A stretch of DNA of 64,000 nt from Pseudidiomarina mangrovi (lineage in GTDB: Bacteria > Pseudomonadota > Gammaproteobacteria > Enterobacterales > Alteromonadaceae): contig NZ_RJLC01000010.1 in the NCBI RefSeq assembly GCF_003999375.1, positions 124,001 to 188,000 on the forward strand. Reading direction: 5' to 3'. Within the stretch, counting starts at the first letter, position 1; every line of letters begins with the position of its first letter. The translations under genes and the position numbers were made by a program. Positions 45,900 through 54,636 of the stretch are shown piece by piece. The notes below the pieces were generated by a model. That model saw only the letters and a list, made by a program, of their open reading frames with translations. It did no database searches and was not told the DNA's origin.

Positions 45900-46664
45900 G
45901 TGGAAAATTTATTAGCGCCCATTCGGCAATTTTTGCAGTGCGATACCCCGGCGGCTTGGGTTGAGGACGCTAAAAAGCCAGAAAACTTGCCGATTGTGCT
46001 GCTCGACCATTTGGTGTGTGAGTTAAAGGCAGCGCAATCGGCGCTGTTCTTGATCCGTAAATATGCAGTGGATGCTGCTAGCGGCGAAGCGCTACTGGCA
46101 TGGTTAAAGCCCTATGAGGACTTCACCTATCGGCAGATCGGCGATTGGCGGCAGTTGGCCCGTGGCGATAAATTAAGCAAGCACATGATTGCCCGTAGTG
46201 ACAGCCCCTACAGCGATGACTTGATTGACAAGATGGTGCTGTTGATTAAAGAAGAGCTGCATCATTTTTATCAAGTGCTGGAGATCATGGAGAGCTACGG
46301 TATTAGCTATCGTAATATCACCTCAAGCCGCTATGCGCGCGGGCTGTTGCGGCATATTCGTACCCATGAACCGGCTACCTTGATCGATAAGCTGATTTGT
46401 GGCGCCTACATAGAGGCGCGTTCGTGTGAGCGATTTGCCGCGCTGGCACCGCATGTGGATAAGCCTTTGGGCGATTTTTATATCAGCTTGTTGCGCTCAG
46501 AAGCGCGTCATTATCAGGACTATCTGAGTTTAGCCGAGCAAATTGCCGGTCATGATATTAGCGAGCGGGTGGCTTTCTTTGGTGGTGTTGAGGCTGACTT
46601 AATAACCTCAGAGGATACCGAGTTTCGTTTTCACAGCGGCTGGGTGAGAAGCTCGGCCGCCTGA
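45900..46664 (+). CDS. miaE: tRNA-(ms2io6A)-hydroxylase MiaE
   Basis: A 254-residue non-heme di-iron monooxygenase that hydroxylates the prenyl group of 2-methylthio-N6-isopentenyladenosine at tRNA position 37. Di-iron ligands are visible as KEELHHFYQVLEI (Glu and ExxH), IEARSCERFAAL and RSEARHYQDYL. The GTG at 45900 is preferred as start because the AAAAGG at 45885-45890 is at correct spacing, while the TTG at 45891 directly abuts it. The last 34 bases overlap the convergent lpxH gene. The MiaA and MiaB partners are not in the window. Confidence 0.94.
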   Translation: MENLLAPIRQFLQCDTPAAWVEDAKKPENLPIVLLDHLVCELKAAQSALFLIRKYAVDAASGEALLAWLKPYEDFTYRQIGDWRQLARGDKLSKHMIARSDSPYSDDLIDKMVLLIKEELHHFYQVLEIMESYGISYRNITSSRYARGLLRHIRTHEPATLIDKLICGAYIEARSCERFAALAPHVDKPLGDFYISLLRSEARHYQDYLSLAEQIAGHDISERVAFFGGVEADLITSEDTEFRFHSGWVRSSAA

Positions 46665-47365
46665 TCATCGACTTTCAGCATACTACCTTGCTGGTACCAA
46701 TCGCCCAGCACAATACGCTCGGCGATGCTGCCATCGCTAAGGTGATGCTGATGTACGGCAGGGCGATGGGTGTGGCCGTGAATCATGTGCCTGACCTGAT
46801 AGCGTTCAAACAGCGCGGTGACCGCCGCTGGGGTGACATCCATCAGTTGCAGTTGCTGTGGGCTTAACGGCTGTTGGGTTTTGCTGGCCGCACGCAGGCG
46901 CCGGGCAATTCGCATCCGCATGGATAGTGGCAAGGCCAGTAGGAGCTTGGTCACCCAAGGCGCACGAATAATGCGGCGAAAGCGTTGATAGCTCTTATCG
47001 GCGGTACACAGGCTATCACCATGCAGCAACAACGTGGGTTGCTGGCGCAGCGTGACGAGCGTTGGTTCGGACAATAATTGCACCCCGGTGCGCTTGGCAA
47101 ATTCAGCACCAATTAAAAAGTCGCGGTTACCGGCCATAAAGTAGACCGGCACACCGCTGTCGGTAAGTTGTCGCAGTTGCTGCTGTAATTGCAGGGCAAA
47201 GGCACTGTGGTCATCATCGCCGATCCAGGCATCAACTAAATCGCCCAAAATATAGAGCGCCTGCGCCTGCTGCGTGGCTAACTGCTGCAAAAATTCAGCA
47301 AACAGCGCACTGATATCAGGGCGCGCTGGGCTTAAGTGCAGATCGGCTACCAACCAACAACTCAC
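46631..47365 (-). CDS. lpxH: UDP-2,3-diacylglucosamine pyrophosphohydrolase LpxH
   Basis: A 244-residue peripheral membrane enzyme of lipid A synthesis, cleaving UDP-2,3-diacylglucosamine to lipid X and UMP. It shows the metallophosphoesterase motif series DLHLSPARPD, GDLVDAWIGDD, GNRDFLIG, HGDSLCTAD and HGHTHRPAVH, which hold two Mn2+. It starts 6 bases after the ppiB stop, and this ppiB-lpxH order is common in gammaproteobacteria, so they are likely one operon. Confidence 0.96.
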   Translation of the reverse strand: MSCWLVADLHLSPARPDISALFAEFLQQLATQQAQALYILGDLVDAWIGDDDHSAFALQLQQQLRQLTDSGVPVYFMAGNRDFLIGAEFAKRTGVQLLSEPTLVTLRQQPTLLLHGDSLCTADKSYQRFRRIIRAPWVTKLLLALPLSMRMRIARRLRAASKTQQPLSPQQLQLMDVTPAAVTALFERYQVRHMIHGHTHRPAVHQHHLSDGSIAERIVLGDWYQQGSMLKVDDQAAELLTQPL

Positions 47366-47371
47366 GGGTTA

Positions 47372-47869
47372 TTACTCGCTGACGCTGGCGCTTTCAATCA
47401 CCACGTCGTCGACCGGCACGTCTTGATGGAAGCCAGCGCTGCCAGTACGTACTTGCTCAATAGCCTGAACGACCGCCATGCCTTCAACCACTTGACCAAA
47501 TACGCAGTAACCCCAGCCACCCACGCTCTCATTGCGGAAGTTAAGGAAGTCGTTATCGGCGGCATTGATGAAAAACTGTGATGACGCTGAATGGGGGTCT
47601 TGAGTACGCGCCATGGCGATACTGCCGATGACATTTTTTAAGCCGTTGTTAGCTTCGTTTTTAATGGTGGCGCGGGTTGGCTTTTGAATCATTTCGAGAT
47701 TAAAGCCGCCGCCTTGGATCATGAAACCCTTGATGACGCGGTGAAACAAAGTATTGCTGTAAAAGCCTTCTTTCACATAAGTGACGAAATTCTCTACCGT
47801 GGCAGGCGCTTTGTCGGCATACATCTCAATTTTAATATCGCCGTGATTGGTGTGCAGGGTTACAAACAT
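47372..47869 (-). CDS. ppiB: Peptidyl-prolyl cis-trans isomerase B (cyclophilin)
   Basis: A 165-residue cytoplasmic cyclophilin with no signal peptide. The catalytic Arg-Phe-Phe set is visible: [13 protein letters not shown] and [11 protein letters not shown]. It catalyses proline isomerisation in folding proteins. GGAG precedes the ATG. First gene of the ppiB-lpxH unit, divergent from cysS. Confidence 0.96.
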   Translation of the reverse strand: MFVTLHTNHGDIKIEMYADKAPATVENFVTYVKEGFYSNTLFHRVIKGFMIQGGGFNLEMIQKPTRATIKNEANNGLKNVIGSIAMARTQDPHSASSQFFINAADNDFLNFRNESVGGWGYCVFGQVVEGMAVVQAIEQVRTGSAGFHQDVPVDDVVIESASVSE

Positions 47870-47915
47870 GGTTAATCTCCAAAAATTGAATTTATCGCGG
47901 CAAGTTTACCATCGT

Positions 47916-47945
47916 TTGTGACAAGGCTACAGCTTGCGGTATGAT
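47916..47945 (+). promoter_or_regulatory. Possible cysS promoter
   Basis: TTGTGA (47916-47921) and TATGAT (47940-47945) are 18 bases apart, in the 125-base gap between the divergent ppiB and cysS. The start codon follows 50 bases later. Confidence 0.45.
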
Positions 47946-47994
47946 GAGCGGACAAAAATGACCACCGCGCTACGCATTTGGAGTAAAGCACCGC

Positions 47995-49374
47995 ATGTTA
48001 ACCATTTTCAATACCCTCAGCCGCAGTAAACAGGCTTTTGTGCCAATCACCCCAGGTCAGGTGAAGCTCTATGTGTGCGGGGTTACCATTTATGATTACT
48101 GTCATATTGGTCATGCGCGTACCTATGTGGCCTTTGATATGGTGGTGCGCTATCTGCGCGCGCGCGGCTATGAGGTGACCTATGTGCGCAATATTACCGA
48201 TGTGGATGACAAGATTATCCGCCGCGCTAATGACAATGGTGAACCCATTGCTGCCGTCACGGCCCGTTATACCGCAGCCATGCATGACGATTTTGATGCG
48301 CTGAATTTACTGCGCCCGGATATTGAGCCAACGGTGACCGATCACATGGCCGATATTATTGTCATGATTGAGCAGTTGTTAGCCGGTGGTTATGCCTATG
48401 TGGCGGCTGATGGCGATGTGCTGTTTGATGTCAGTAGTTTTGCTGACTACGGCCAGCTGAGCCGGCAGAATTTGGAGCAACTGCAAGCCGGTGCGCGGGT
48501 TGAAGTCACCCAGCAAAAGACTGACCCACTGGATTTTGTGCTGTGGAAACAGGCCAAGCCAGGCGAGCCAAGTTGGGCGTCGCCTTGGGGTGATGGTCGC
48601 CCCGGTTGGCACATAGAGTGTTCGGCGATGAATAAGCGCCATTTAGGCGAGCATTTTGATATTCATGGCGGTGGCTCAGATTTGATTTTTCCACACCATG
48701 AGAACGAAGTGGCGCAGAGTTGCTGTGCCAACCAAAGCAGCTATGTGAACTACTGGATGCACAGCGGTATGGTGCAGGTGGATGAAGTGAAAATGTCCAA
48801 GTCGTTGGGTAACTTTTTCACCATTCGTGAGGTGTTGAAGGCCTATGACGCTGAAACCGTGCGGTTTTTCTTGCTCTCTAGCCATTATCGTTCGCAGCTG
48901 AACTATACTGAAGACAACCTCAATCAAGCGCGCGCCAGTTTAGAGCGTTTATACACCGCCTTGCGTGATGTCGCTGTGGTAGCTCGTCAAGCGGAGCAAA
49001 CCGCCGCCTATGCCGAGCGCTTTAACCAGGCTATGGATGACGATTTCAACGTGCCTGAAGCCATGCCGGTATTATTTGAATTAGCGCGTGATATCAACCG
49101 TTTGCGCAGTGAACAGCCGGAACAAGCAGCGTTGCTGGCGGCTGAGTTGCGCAGCCTAGCGGCGATCTTGGGTATTTTACAGCACGATCCCGAGCAATTT
49201 TTACAAGGCGCTGGCGATGATACCGCTCAGATCGAAGCATTAATTGCCGAGCGCAATGCCGCACGCGCTGCCAAAGACTGGCCACGAGCCGATGCCGCGC
49301 GGCAGCAATTGAGCGCACTGAATATTGAGTTAGAAGACACGCCACACGGTACAAAATGGCGGCGTATCACCTAA
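47995..49374 (+). CDS. cysS: Cysteinyl-tRNA synthetase
   Basis: A 459-residue class I aminoacyl-tRNA synthetase charging tRNA-Cys. The HIGH motif is CHIGHARTY after VCGVTIYDY, whose Cys begins the zinc site. WHIECSAM, the [14 protein letters not shown] block with further zinc ligands, and KMSKSLGN complete the active site. Length equals E. coli CysS (461). RBS GGAG lies at 47981-47984. Confidence 0.98.
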   Translation: MLTIFNTLSRSKQAFVPITPGQVKLYVCGVTIYDYCHIGHARTYVAFDMVVRYLRARGYEVTYVRNITDVDDKIIRRANDNGEPIAAVTARYTAAMHDDFDALNLLRPDIEPTVTDHMADIIVMIEQLLAGGYAYVAADGDVLFDVSSFADYGQLSRQNLEQLQAGARVEVTQQKTDPLDFVLWKQAKPGEPSWASPWGDGRPGWHIECSAMNKRHLGEHFDIHGGGSDLIFPHHENEVAQSCCANQSSYVNYWMHSGMVQVDEVKMSKSLGNFFTIREVLKAYDAETVRFFLLSSHYRSQLNYTEDNLNQARASLERLYTALRDVAVVARQAEQTAAYAERFNQAMDDDFNVPEAMPVLFELARDINRLRSEQPEQAALLAAELRSLAAILGILQHDPEQFLQGAGDDTAQIEALIAERNAARAAKDWPRADAARQQLSALNIELEDTPHGTKWRRIT

Positions 49375-49396
49375 AACATGCATTAACGGAGGCAGT

Positions 49397-50929
49397 ATGG
49401 CATTTCCACGATTAACTGTATTAGACGATTTTGCTCAAGCAGCGGCGCATGATTTTGATGCGGTGCTGTTAGTTGGAGACTTTAACCAGACGCTTCCGGC
49501 TGATTTTAGCGCTCATGTGAAACGCGCCAAGCGGCTTGACCAACGGGTCGGCCACAGTGCTTTATTAGTGCCCAGTGAAGTGCCGGGCGGGCGGCTGATC
49601 TGTGCGCCAACAGGGGCCTTAGACAGCGATTATGCCGATGTACGGCAAGTGGCTGAAGCTGCCGGTGTGGCGGCAAAAATTGCCGAACAAGCGGGCGCGC
49701 GTAAACCGTTGTTGGTGGTGTTTGGATTACCCGCTGAGGGGCCGTTTGCGCAAGCTGAAGCGGTTGCTTATTGGGGCGCGTGTCAAGCTTTGTATCAACC
49801 GTTAGAAGCGCGCGAAGCGCATGGTGAAGAGGCGTTAGAGCCGATTACTGAAATGGGCTTGGTGGCCAGTGTTAATGGCGATTGGTTGATGGCTATTGAA
49901 GCGGGTAAACGCTTAGCCCGTGACTTATGTGGTACTGAGCCAGAGCGCATGAGCGCGCGTAACTTTGCTCGCTATTTGCAGCAAGCCTTTGCGCAATCGC
50001 CGGTGCAAGTCACCGTCATCGACGATATTGAGCAGTTGCGCCGTGATTATCCGTTGCTGATGGCGGTGGCCCGTTCGAGTGTGCAAGTCGAACGGCACCG
50101 TCCGTGTGTGGTACGCTTGGAATATAAAGCGCCAGCGGCCGAGAAAACGCTGATGTTCGCCGGTAAAGGTATTGTCTATGACACCGGCGGCGCGGATTTA
50201 AAAATTAACGGTCATATGGCTGGTATGAGCCGTGACAAAGGTGGTGCAGCGGGTGTTGCTGGCTTTATCAAAAGTGTGGCGCTATTGCGCCCAGAGACCA
50301 TTAATGTGGTGGCCGAGCTGGGTTTAGTGCGCAATAGTATTGGCGCTGAAGCCTTCGTTGCCGACGAAATTATTACTGGCCATAGTGGTGTGCGCGTGCG
50401 CATTGGTAACACCGATGCCGAAGGGCGTCTGTTGTTGGCTGATTTGCTCAGTCATTTGCGCGTTAGCGCGGCCAGTTATGCCAACCCGGAATTATTTAGT
50501 GTCGCTACCCTGACCGGTCATGCGGCTTTGTCAAAAGGTCCTTACACCGCGTTGATCCCGAATGGTCCGGCGCGCGTAAACGACTGCATCGAGCCACTTT
50601 GGCAAGCCGGTGAGTTGTACGGCGACCCAAGCGAGATCTCGTGGTCACGGCGGGAAGATTTTCAGTTTGTGCGGGCGCGTACGCGCGCCGATGATGTGTT
50701 GTCGAGTAACAATGGACCCTCAGCAACCACCAAGCGTGGGCATCAATTCCCGATGGCATTTTTAACCATTGCGGCGGGCCTTGATCAGCATGGTAATAAT
50801 AGCCAGCAGCCGCTGCCTTACATTCATGTCGATATTGCTGGCAGTGGTGTAGAAGGTGGCGATTGGCAGCATGGTAAGCCAACGGCAACGCCGGTGGCGA
50901 GCTTTGCGGGGCGTTATTTATCGCGCTAA
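49397..50929 (+). CDS. M17 family leucyl aminopeptidase
   Basis: A 510-residue cytosolic aminopeptidase of the M17 family. The catalytic signature NTDAEGRLLLADLL is intact, as are the metal-ligand block KGIVYDTGGADLKINGHMAG with its Lys and Asp, and the SRDKGGAAGV segment. The N-terminal 190 residues are divergent from classical PepA. It is probably a branch distinct from PepA/PepB. It cleaves N-terminal residues of small peptides, fitting the peptidase-rich content of this window. GGAGG precedes the ATG. Confidence 0.9.
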   Translation: MAFPRLTVLDDFAQAAAHDFDAVLLVGDFNQTLPADFSAHVKRAKRLDQRVGHSALLVPSEVPGGRLICAPTGALDSDYADVRQVAEAAGVAAKIAEQAGARKPLLVVFGLPAEGPFAQAEAVAYWGACQALYQPLEAREAHGEEALEPITEMGLVASVNGDWLMAIEAGKRLARDLCGTEPERMSARNFARYLQQAFAQSPVQVTVIDDIEQLRRDYPLLMAVARSSVQVERHRPCVVRLEYKAPAAEKTLMFAGKGIVYDTGGADLKINGHMAGMSRDKGGAAGVAGFIKSVALLRPETINVVAELGLVRNSIGAEAFVADEIITGHSGVRVRIGNTDAEGRLLLADLLSHLRVSAASYANPELFSVATLTGHAALSKGPYTALIPNGPARVNDCIEPLWQAGELYGDPSEISWSRREDFQFVRARTRADDVLSSNNGPSATTKRGHQFPMAFLTIAAGLDQHGNNSQQPLPYIHVDIAGSGVEGGDWQHGKPTATPVASFAGRYLSR

Positions 50930-50973
50930 TCGAGCGACTCTTGTAGCACGTATATAGCCTTGGAGAGATAACA

Positions 50974-51840
50974 ATGAACGGTTGGAAACACTGGGTAATC
51001 GCCACCAGTTTGGCATTGAGTAGCACGGTTGCACTCGCACAATCCTCGATGGATAACGTTGAGATTAAGGCCACTGAAGTGGGTGAGCGGGTTTACATGT
51101 TAACCGGTCAAGGCGGTAACATTGGGGTATTCGTTGGTGCTGACCAAGTGGTAATGGTTGATGCCCAATATGCGCCGCTGGCTGATAAAATTGCCGCAGC
51201 CATTGCCGCGTTAGCCGAGCAACCGCTGAAAACCTTAATCAATACCCACTTTCATGGCGATCACGTGAATGGTAATGCAGCGTTTGCCGCCAAAGGTGTT
51301 GAGAACCGCATTGCTCATGCCAACGTGCTGGCGCGCTTAGACGCCGACACCCGGTTTGACAAGAGCGGCTTACCGACTATTACCTTTGCAGGCGGACTAG
51401 GCTTCAAAGTAGGCGATGAAACTATTCAAATGACCCATTATCCGGCCGCGCACACCGACGGTGACGTAGTGGTATGGTTCCCATCGGCGAATGTCATCCA
51501 CGCCGGAGACTTGTTCTTTGTTGATCGCTTTCCGTTCATTGATTTGAATTCAGGTGGCCGCGTACAGGGCTATATTGATGCCATTGAAGCGGTCATGGCC
51601 GATATCGATGATGAAACGTTGATTATCCCAGGTCACGGAGGCTTGTCGAAAAAGGCCGACTGGCAGCGTTTAGTATCAATGATCAAAGTCACCCGTGAAG
51701 AAGTACGCAGCATGCAAAGCGCTGGCTTAACGGAAGATCAAGCGGTCGCTCAAGGTCTTGACGCCAAATGGGCGGACTGGTCATGGGGTTTCATCAACGA
51801 AGAGCGTTGGATCCGCACCTTGTATAAAGATTTGAACTAA
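50974..51840 (+). CDS. Exported metallo-beta-lactamase-fold hydrolase
   Basis: A 288-residue periplasmic MBL-fold protein with a Sec signal peptide (ATSLALSSTVALAQ). The metal motif is NTHFHGDHVNGN (HxHxDH), with the later ligands in YPAAHTDGDVV, IHAGDLFFVDRF and IPGHGGLSKK. Substrate unknown; similar exported proteins are quinoprotein relay or glyoxalase-like hydrolases. No residues specifically suggest beta-lactam turnover. GGAGAG precedes the ATG; a bidirectional terminator follows. Confidence 0.85.
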   Translation: MNGWKHWVIATSLALSSTVALAQSSMDNVEIKATEVGERVYMLTGQGGNIGVFVGADQVVMVDAQYAPLADKIAAAIAALAEQPLKTLINTHFHGDHVNGNAAFAAKGVENRIAHANVLARLDADTRFDKSGLPTITFAGGLGFKVGDETIQMTHYPAAHTDGDVVVWFPSANVIHAGDLFFVDRFPFIDLNSGGRVQGYIDAIEAVMADIDDETLIIPGHGGLSKKADWQRLVSMIKVTREEVRSMQSAGLTEDQAVAQGLDAKWADWSWGFINEERWIRTLYKDLN

Positions 51841-51860
51841 GCTTTTGTGGCTTAGTGTGA

Positions 51861-51881
51861 GCACCGGCTTTAGGCCGGTGC
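51861..51881. terminator. Hairpin terminator overlapping the thioesterase stop codon
   Basis: GCACCGGC-TTTAG-GCCGGTGC forms an 8-bp stem 20 bases after the MBL gene stop, followed by TTCTAC. It overlaps the last codons of the convergent thioesterase gene, so that mRNA ends inside the hairpin. The T-run is weak, so termination strength is uncertain. Confidence 0.6.
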
Positions 51882-52268
51882 TTCTACTTTCAGCATGTCT
51901 AATTGTTGTTTGGTTTTGCCATGCGGTAGCGGTTTACGTGTTTCAGGGTCAATGTGCACAAACACAATGTCATCGGCAACACAAATGTTCTGCTTGGTTT
52001 GCTTATTACGTACCACGCAGGTGACCGTCACTGAGGTGCGTCCCACGGCTTGTACGCCAAGGCCAAATTCCACCACATCGCCCTGATAAGCCGAGGTTTC
52101 AAAACTGATGGCACCAATGTGTTTAGTGACTAAGCTTTTGTGGTCTAATTGACAGGCGGCAAAGATATAAGCTTCTTCGTCAATCCATTCCAAAATTCGG
52201 CCACCAAACAGTGAGCCGGCAAAATTCAGGTCATTGGGCATAACTAAACGACGAGATAAAAAGCGCAT
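51870..52268 (-). CDS. Acyl-CoA thioesterase, YciA-like hotdog protein
   Basis: A 132-residue hotdog-fold protein of the acyl-CoA thioester hydrolase family. The hallmark is NFAGSLFGGRILEWIDE (substrate-binding Asn and catalytic Asp/Glu region) followed by SFETSAYQGDVVEFG and FVHIDPETRKPLP. It probably hydrolyses short- to long-chain acyl-CoAs in the cytoplasm. Single gene; its stop lies in the hairpin terminator shared with the MBL gene. Confidence 0.9.
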   Translation of the reverse strand: MRFLSRRLVMPNDLNFAGSLFGGRILEWIDEEAYIFAACQLDHKSLVTKHIGAISFETSAYQGDVVEFGLGVQAVGRTSVTVTCVVRNKQTKQNICVADDIVFVHIDPETRKPLPHGKTKQQLDMLKVEAPA

Positions 52269-52310
52269 CAGAACTATCTCCGGTGACTTGTGATGCGCTC
52301 AGTATATCGT

Positions 52311-54536
52311 TTATTTCAGTGTGCGCACAAAAAAGTCGGCAATCATCTGATAGCGGTGAATGCTGGTACTGCGGCCATACAGGCCATGTGCTTTGCCGGG
52401 GTAGGCCATCATTTCAAACGGCAACATGGCGTCTTGCAGAGCAAAGGTTAGCTTGGCGGTATGGTCGAACAACACATTGTCATCGGCCATGCCGTGATAG
52501 ATCAGCAACGGTTTGCTGAGTTGCTTGGCATAGCTCAACACCGAGGCGCGTTGATAACCTTCGGCATTGTCTTGCGGGGTACCCAAGTAGCGCTCGGTGT
52601 AATGGGTGTCGTACAAGGCCCAATCGGTGACCGGTGCGCCGGCGACGGCGCTGGCTACCTCAGGTAAGCGCAACACCATATGCAGCGCCATATAGCCCCC
52701 GTAACTGTGACCAAATACGCCAATGCGTTCAGCGTTGACGTAGGGCAGTTTTTGCAAAAACTGTAAGCCGAGCTGTTGGTCGGTGACTTCAACCTGTCCG
52801 AGTTGGCGAAAGATTGGCCGCTCGAATTGCTTACCTCGATTGCCGCTACCGCGATTATCCAGTTGGAATACCACAAAGCCTTGTTGCGCCAGATACTGCG
52901 CAAAGTAGTCGCCCCAACTGCGCGTGACACGCTGCGCGCGCGGGCCACCATAGACCAGTACCACCGCTGGATAACGGCGGTTATCAGCAAAATTAACCGG
53001 TTTGGTCAGTTGATAATGCAGAACTTGGCCATCGGCCGCGTTTAGCGTGCCAAATTCGGGGTAACGCCAGCTACTCAAGTACTCGGCGAGTGGGTGAGTG
53101 TTATCGATTTTATTCTCATGCAACCAGGCAATGCGTTCACCACTGGGCCCATGCAGACTGACTTGCGGCGGTTGTTGTGGGCTAGAGAAATAATTGATGT
53201 AACTGCGCGCATCACTGGCAAATACTACTTGGTGCATGCCGGGTTGGCTGCTCAGTTGCGTTGGTTGACTGGGGTTGCTGGTAGTCAGACTGGTACGGTA
53301 CAAGTGACGCTCTATCGGGCTGTTATAGCGGCCGGTGAAATACACATAGCCAGCGGTCTCGTCGACCCGCGCTAAGGCATCAACTTGCCAGTCACCACTG
53401 GTTAGTTGGCGAATTAAGCTACCATCGAGCCGATACAAATAGAGGTGCTTGAAACCGCTGCGCTCCGAGGACCAAATAAAATGGCGGGCGTCGGCCAAAA
53501 AGGTCAGGTCATCATGCAAATTGATCCAGCTATCGCTGCTTTCGCGCAATAGGGCTTGCGAGCGTTGTGCATTGATGGCGTGCAGGTAAAGCGTCAGCTC
53601 GCTTTGACTACGGTTTTGCCATTGGTAACTCAAGCGGCTGCTATCGGTCACCCAATTCACCCGGGCTAAATAGCCATTGCCGTGTTGGGTGGGTAATTGT
53701 AACCAACGAATGCTGCTGTTCGGGCTATTGTTGTCGAGGCTTAAAATGCCTAAATCGACCACAGCGTTAGCAGCACCAGCTGCCGGATAGCGTTGTTGCA
53801 CCACTTCGGTACGATCAGCATGAATATCGGTACGAGACATCACCGCTACTGGGTTGAGGTCGACTTTGGTCAGAGCAATGTGCTGCTCGTCGGGGCTCCA
53901 CCAATAGCCACTCATTCGCTGCATTTCTTCCTGGGCGATAAATTCTGCGGTGGCATAGTGGACGGTGGCGGTACCGTCGCGGGTGAGCGCGCGCACACTG
54001 CCGCTAGCGCGTTCAATCACCCACAAATTATGGTCATGCACAAAGCTAACGTACGTACCTTGCGGGGAGAAACGCGCATCAGTAGCACTCATGGTGGCTA
54101 CGGTTAGTTGTTTGACGCTGTTGTCACTTAACTGATAGAGAAATAATTGACCATTAAGCGGAAATAAAATGGCATCACCGCTGGGTGACCAGCTGTAGTC
54201 GACAATACCGCTGGCGCGGATGCGCAGGCGTTCACGCCGAGCTTGTTCTTCAGCGGACAGCCGCACCGGGTTGGCGACCAACTGCTCGGCACTGACTAAG
54301 CGGCGGTGTTGATTGGCGCGCACATCATACAGCCACAGATCATAGACCTGTGGTTGCTCGGCTGAACCGGCCAAATAACTGACCACAGTACCGGCCGGAG
54401 AAAACTGTAATTGCTGGGGCGCGGCAGTGGTGAGGTTGGGGGCTGAAAAAATCCGCTCGATGGTTAATTCAGCGTGCGCTGAATGCACCATCAGTAGCCC
54501 TATCAACAGTCCGGTCAAATAGTGCGTGAAACGCAT
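52311..54536 (-). CDS. S9B dipeptidyl peptidase IV-like serine peptidase
   Basis: A 741-residue exported enzyme (signal segment MRFTHYLTGLLIGLLMVHSA). The N-terminal 450 residues form the beta-propeller typical of DPP IV (repeated YSWSPSGD, FIWSSERSGFKHLYLY). The C-terminal hydrolase has the nucleophile in VFGHSYGGYMALHM, Asp in GMADDNVLFD and His in YPGKAHGLYGR. A Glu pair (AEFIAQEEMQRM) that binds the peptide N-terminus is present. It removes Xaa-Pro dipeptides from peptides and suits growth on proteinaceous matter. It sits upstream of no obvious partner; GGAACAC precedes the ATG. Confidence 0.93.
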   Translation of the reverse strand: MRFTHYLTGLLIGLLMVHSAHAELTIERIFSAPNLTTAAPQQLQFSPAGTVVSYLAGSAEQPQVYDLWLYDVRANQHRRLVSAEQLVANPVRLSAEEQARRERLRIRASGIVDYSWSPSGDAILFPLNGQLFLYQLSDNSVKQLTVATMSATDARFSPQGTYVSFVHDHNLWVIERASGSVRALTRDGTATVHYATAEFIAQEEMQRMSGYWWSPDEQHIALTKVDLNPVAVMSRTDIHADRTEVVQQRYPAAGAANAVVDLGILSLDNNSPNSSIRWLQLPTQHGNGYLARVNWVTDSSRLSYQWQNRSQSELTLYLHAINAQRSQALLRESSDSWINLHDDLTFLADARHFIWSSERSGFKHLYLYRLDGSLIRQLTSGDWQVDALARVDETAGYVYFTGRYNSPIERHLYRTSLTTSNPSQPTQLSSQPGMHQVVFASDARSYINYFSSPQQPPQVSLHGPSGERIAWLHENKIDNTHPLAEYLSSWRYPEFGTLNAADGQVLHYQLTKPVNFADNRRYPAVVLVYGGPRAQRVTRSWGDYFAQYLAQQGFVVFQLDNRGSGNRGKQFERPIFRQLGQVEVTDQQLGLQFLQKLPYVNAERIGVFGHSYGGYMALHMVLRLPEVASAVAGAPVTDWALYDTHYTERYLGTPQDNAEGYQRASVLSYAKQLSKPLLIYHGMADDNVLFDHTAKLTFALQDAMLPFEMMAYPGKAHGLYGRSTSIHRYQMIADFFVRTLK

Positions 54537-54636
54537 GCCTGCTGTGTTCCTCTATCATCGTTAGAATATCAATGCATAGTGTAACAAAGCAGGCAGCGGC
54601 TGCTGACAAGCTGCGATAAAGCGCCCGTGCAGTGCG

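Noticed and set aside
50974..51840. A beta-lactamase resistance gene reading of the MBL-fold protein.
   Set aside because: Only the general fold motif is present; sequence around it is closer to generic exported MBL hydrolases and gives no support for antibiotic turnover.
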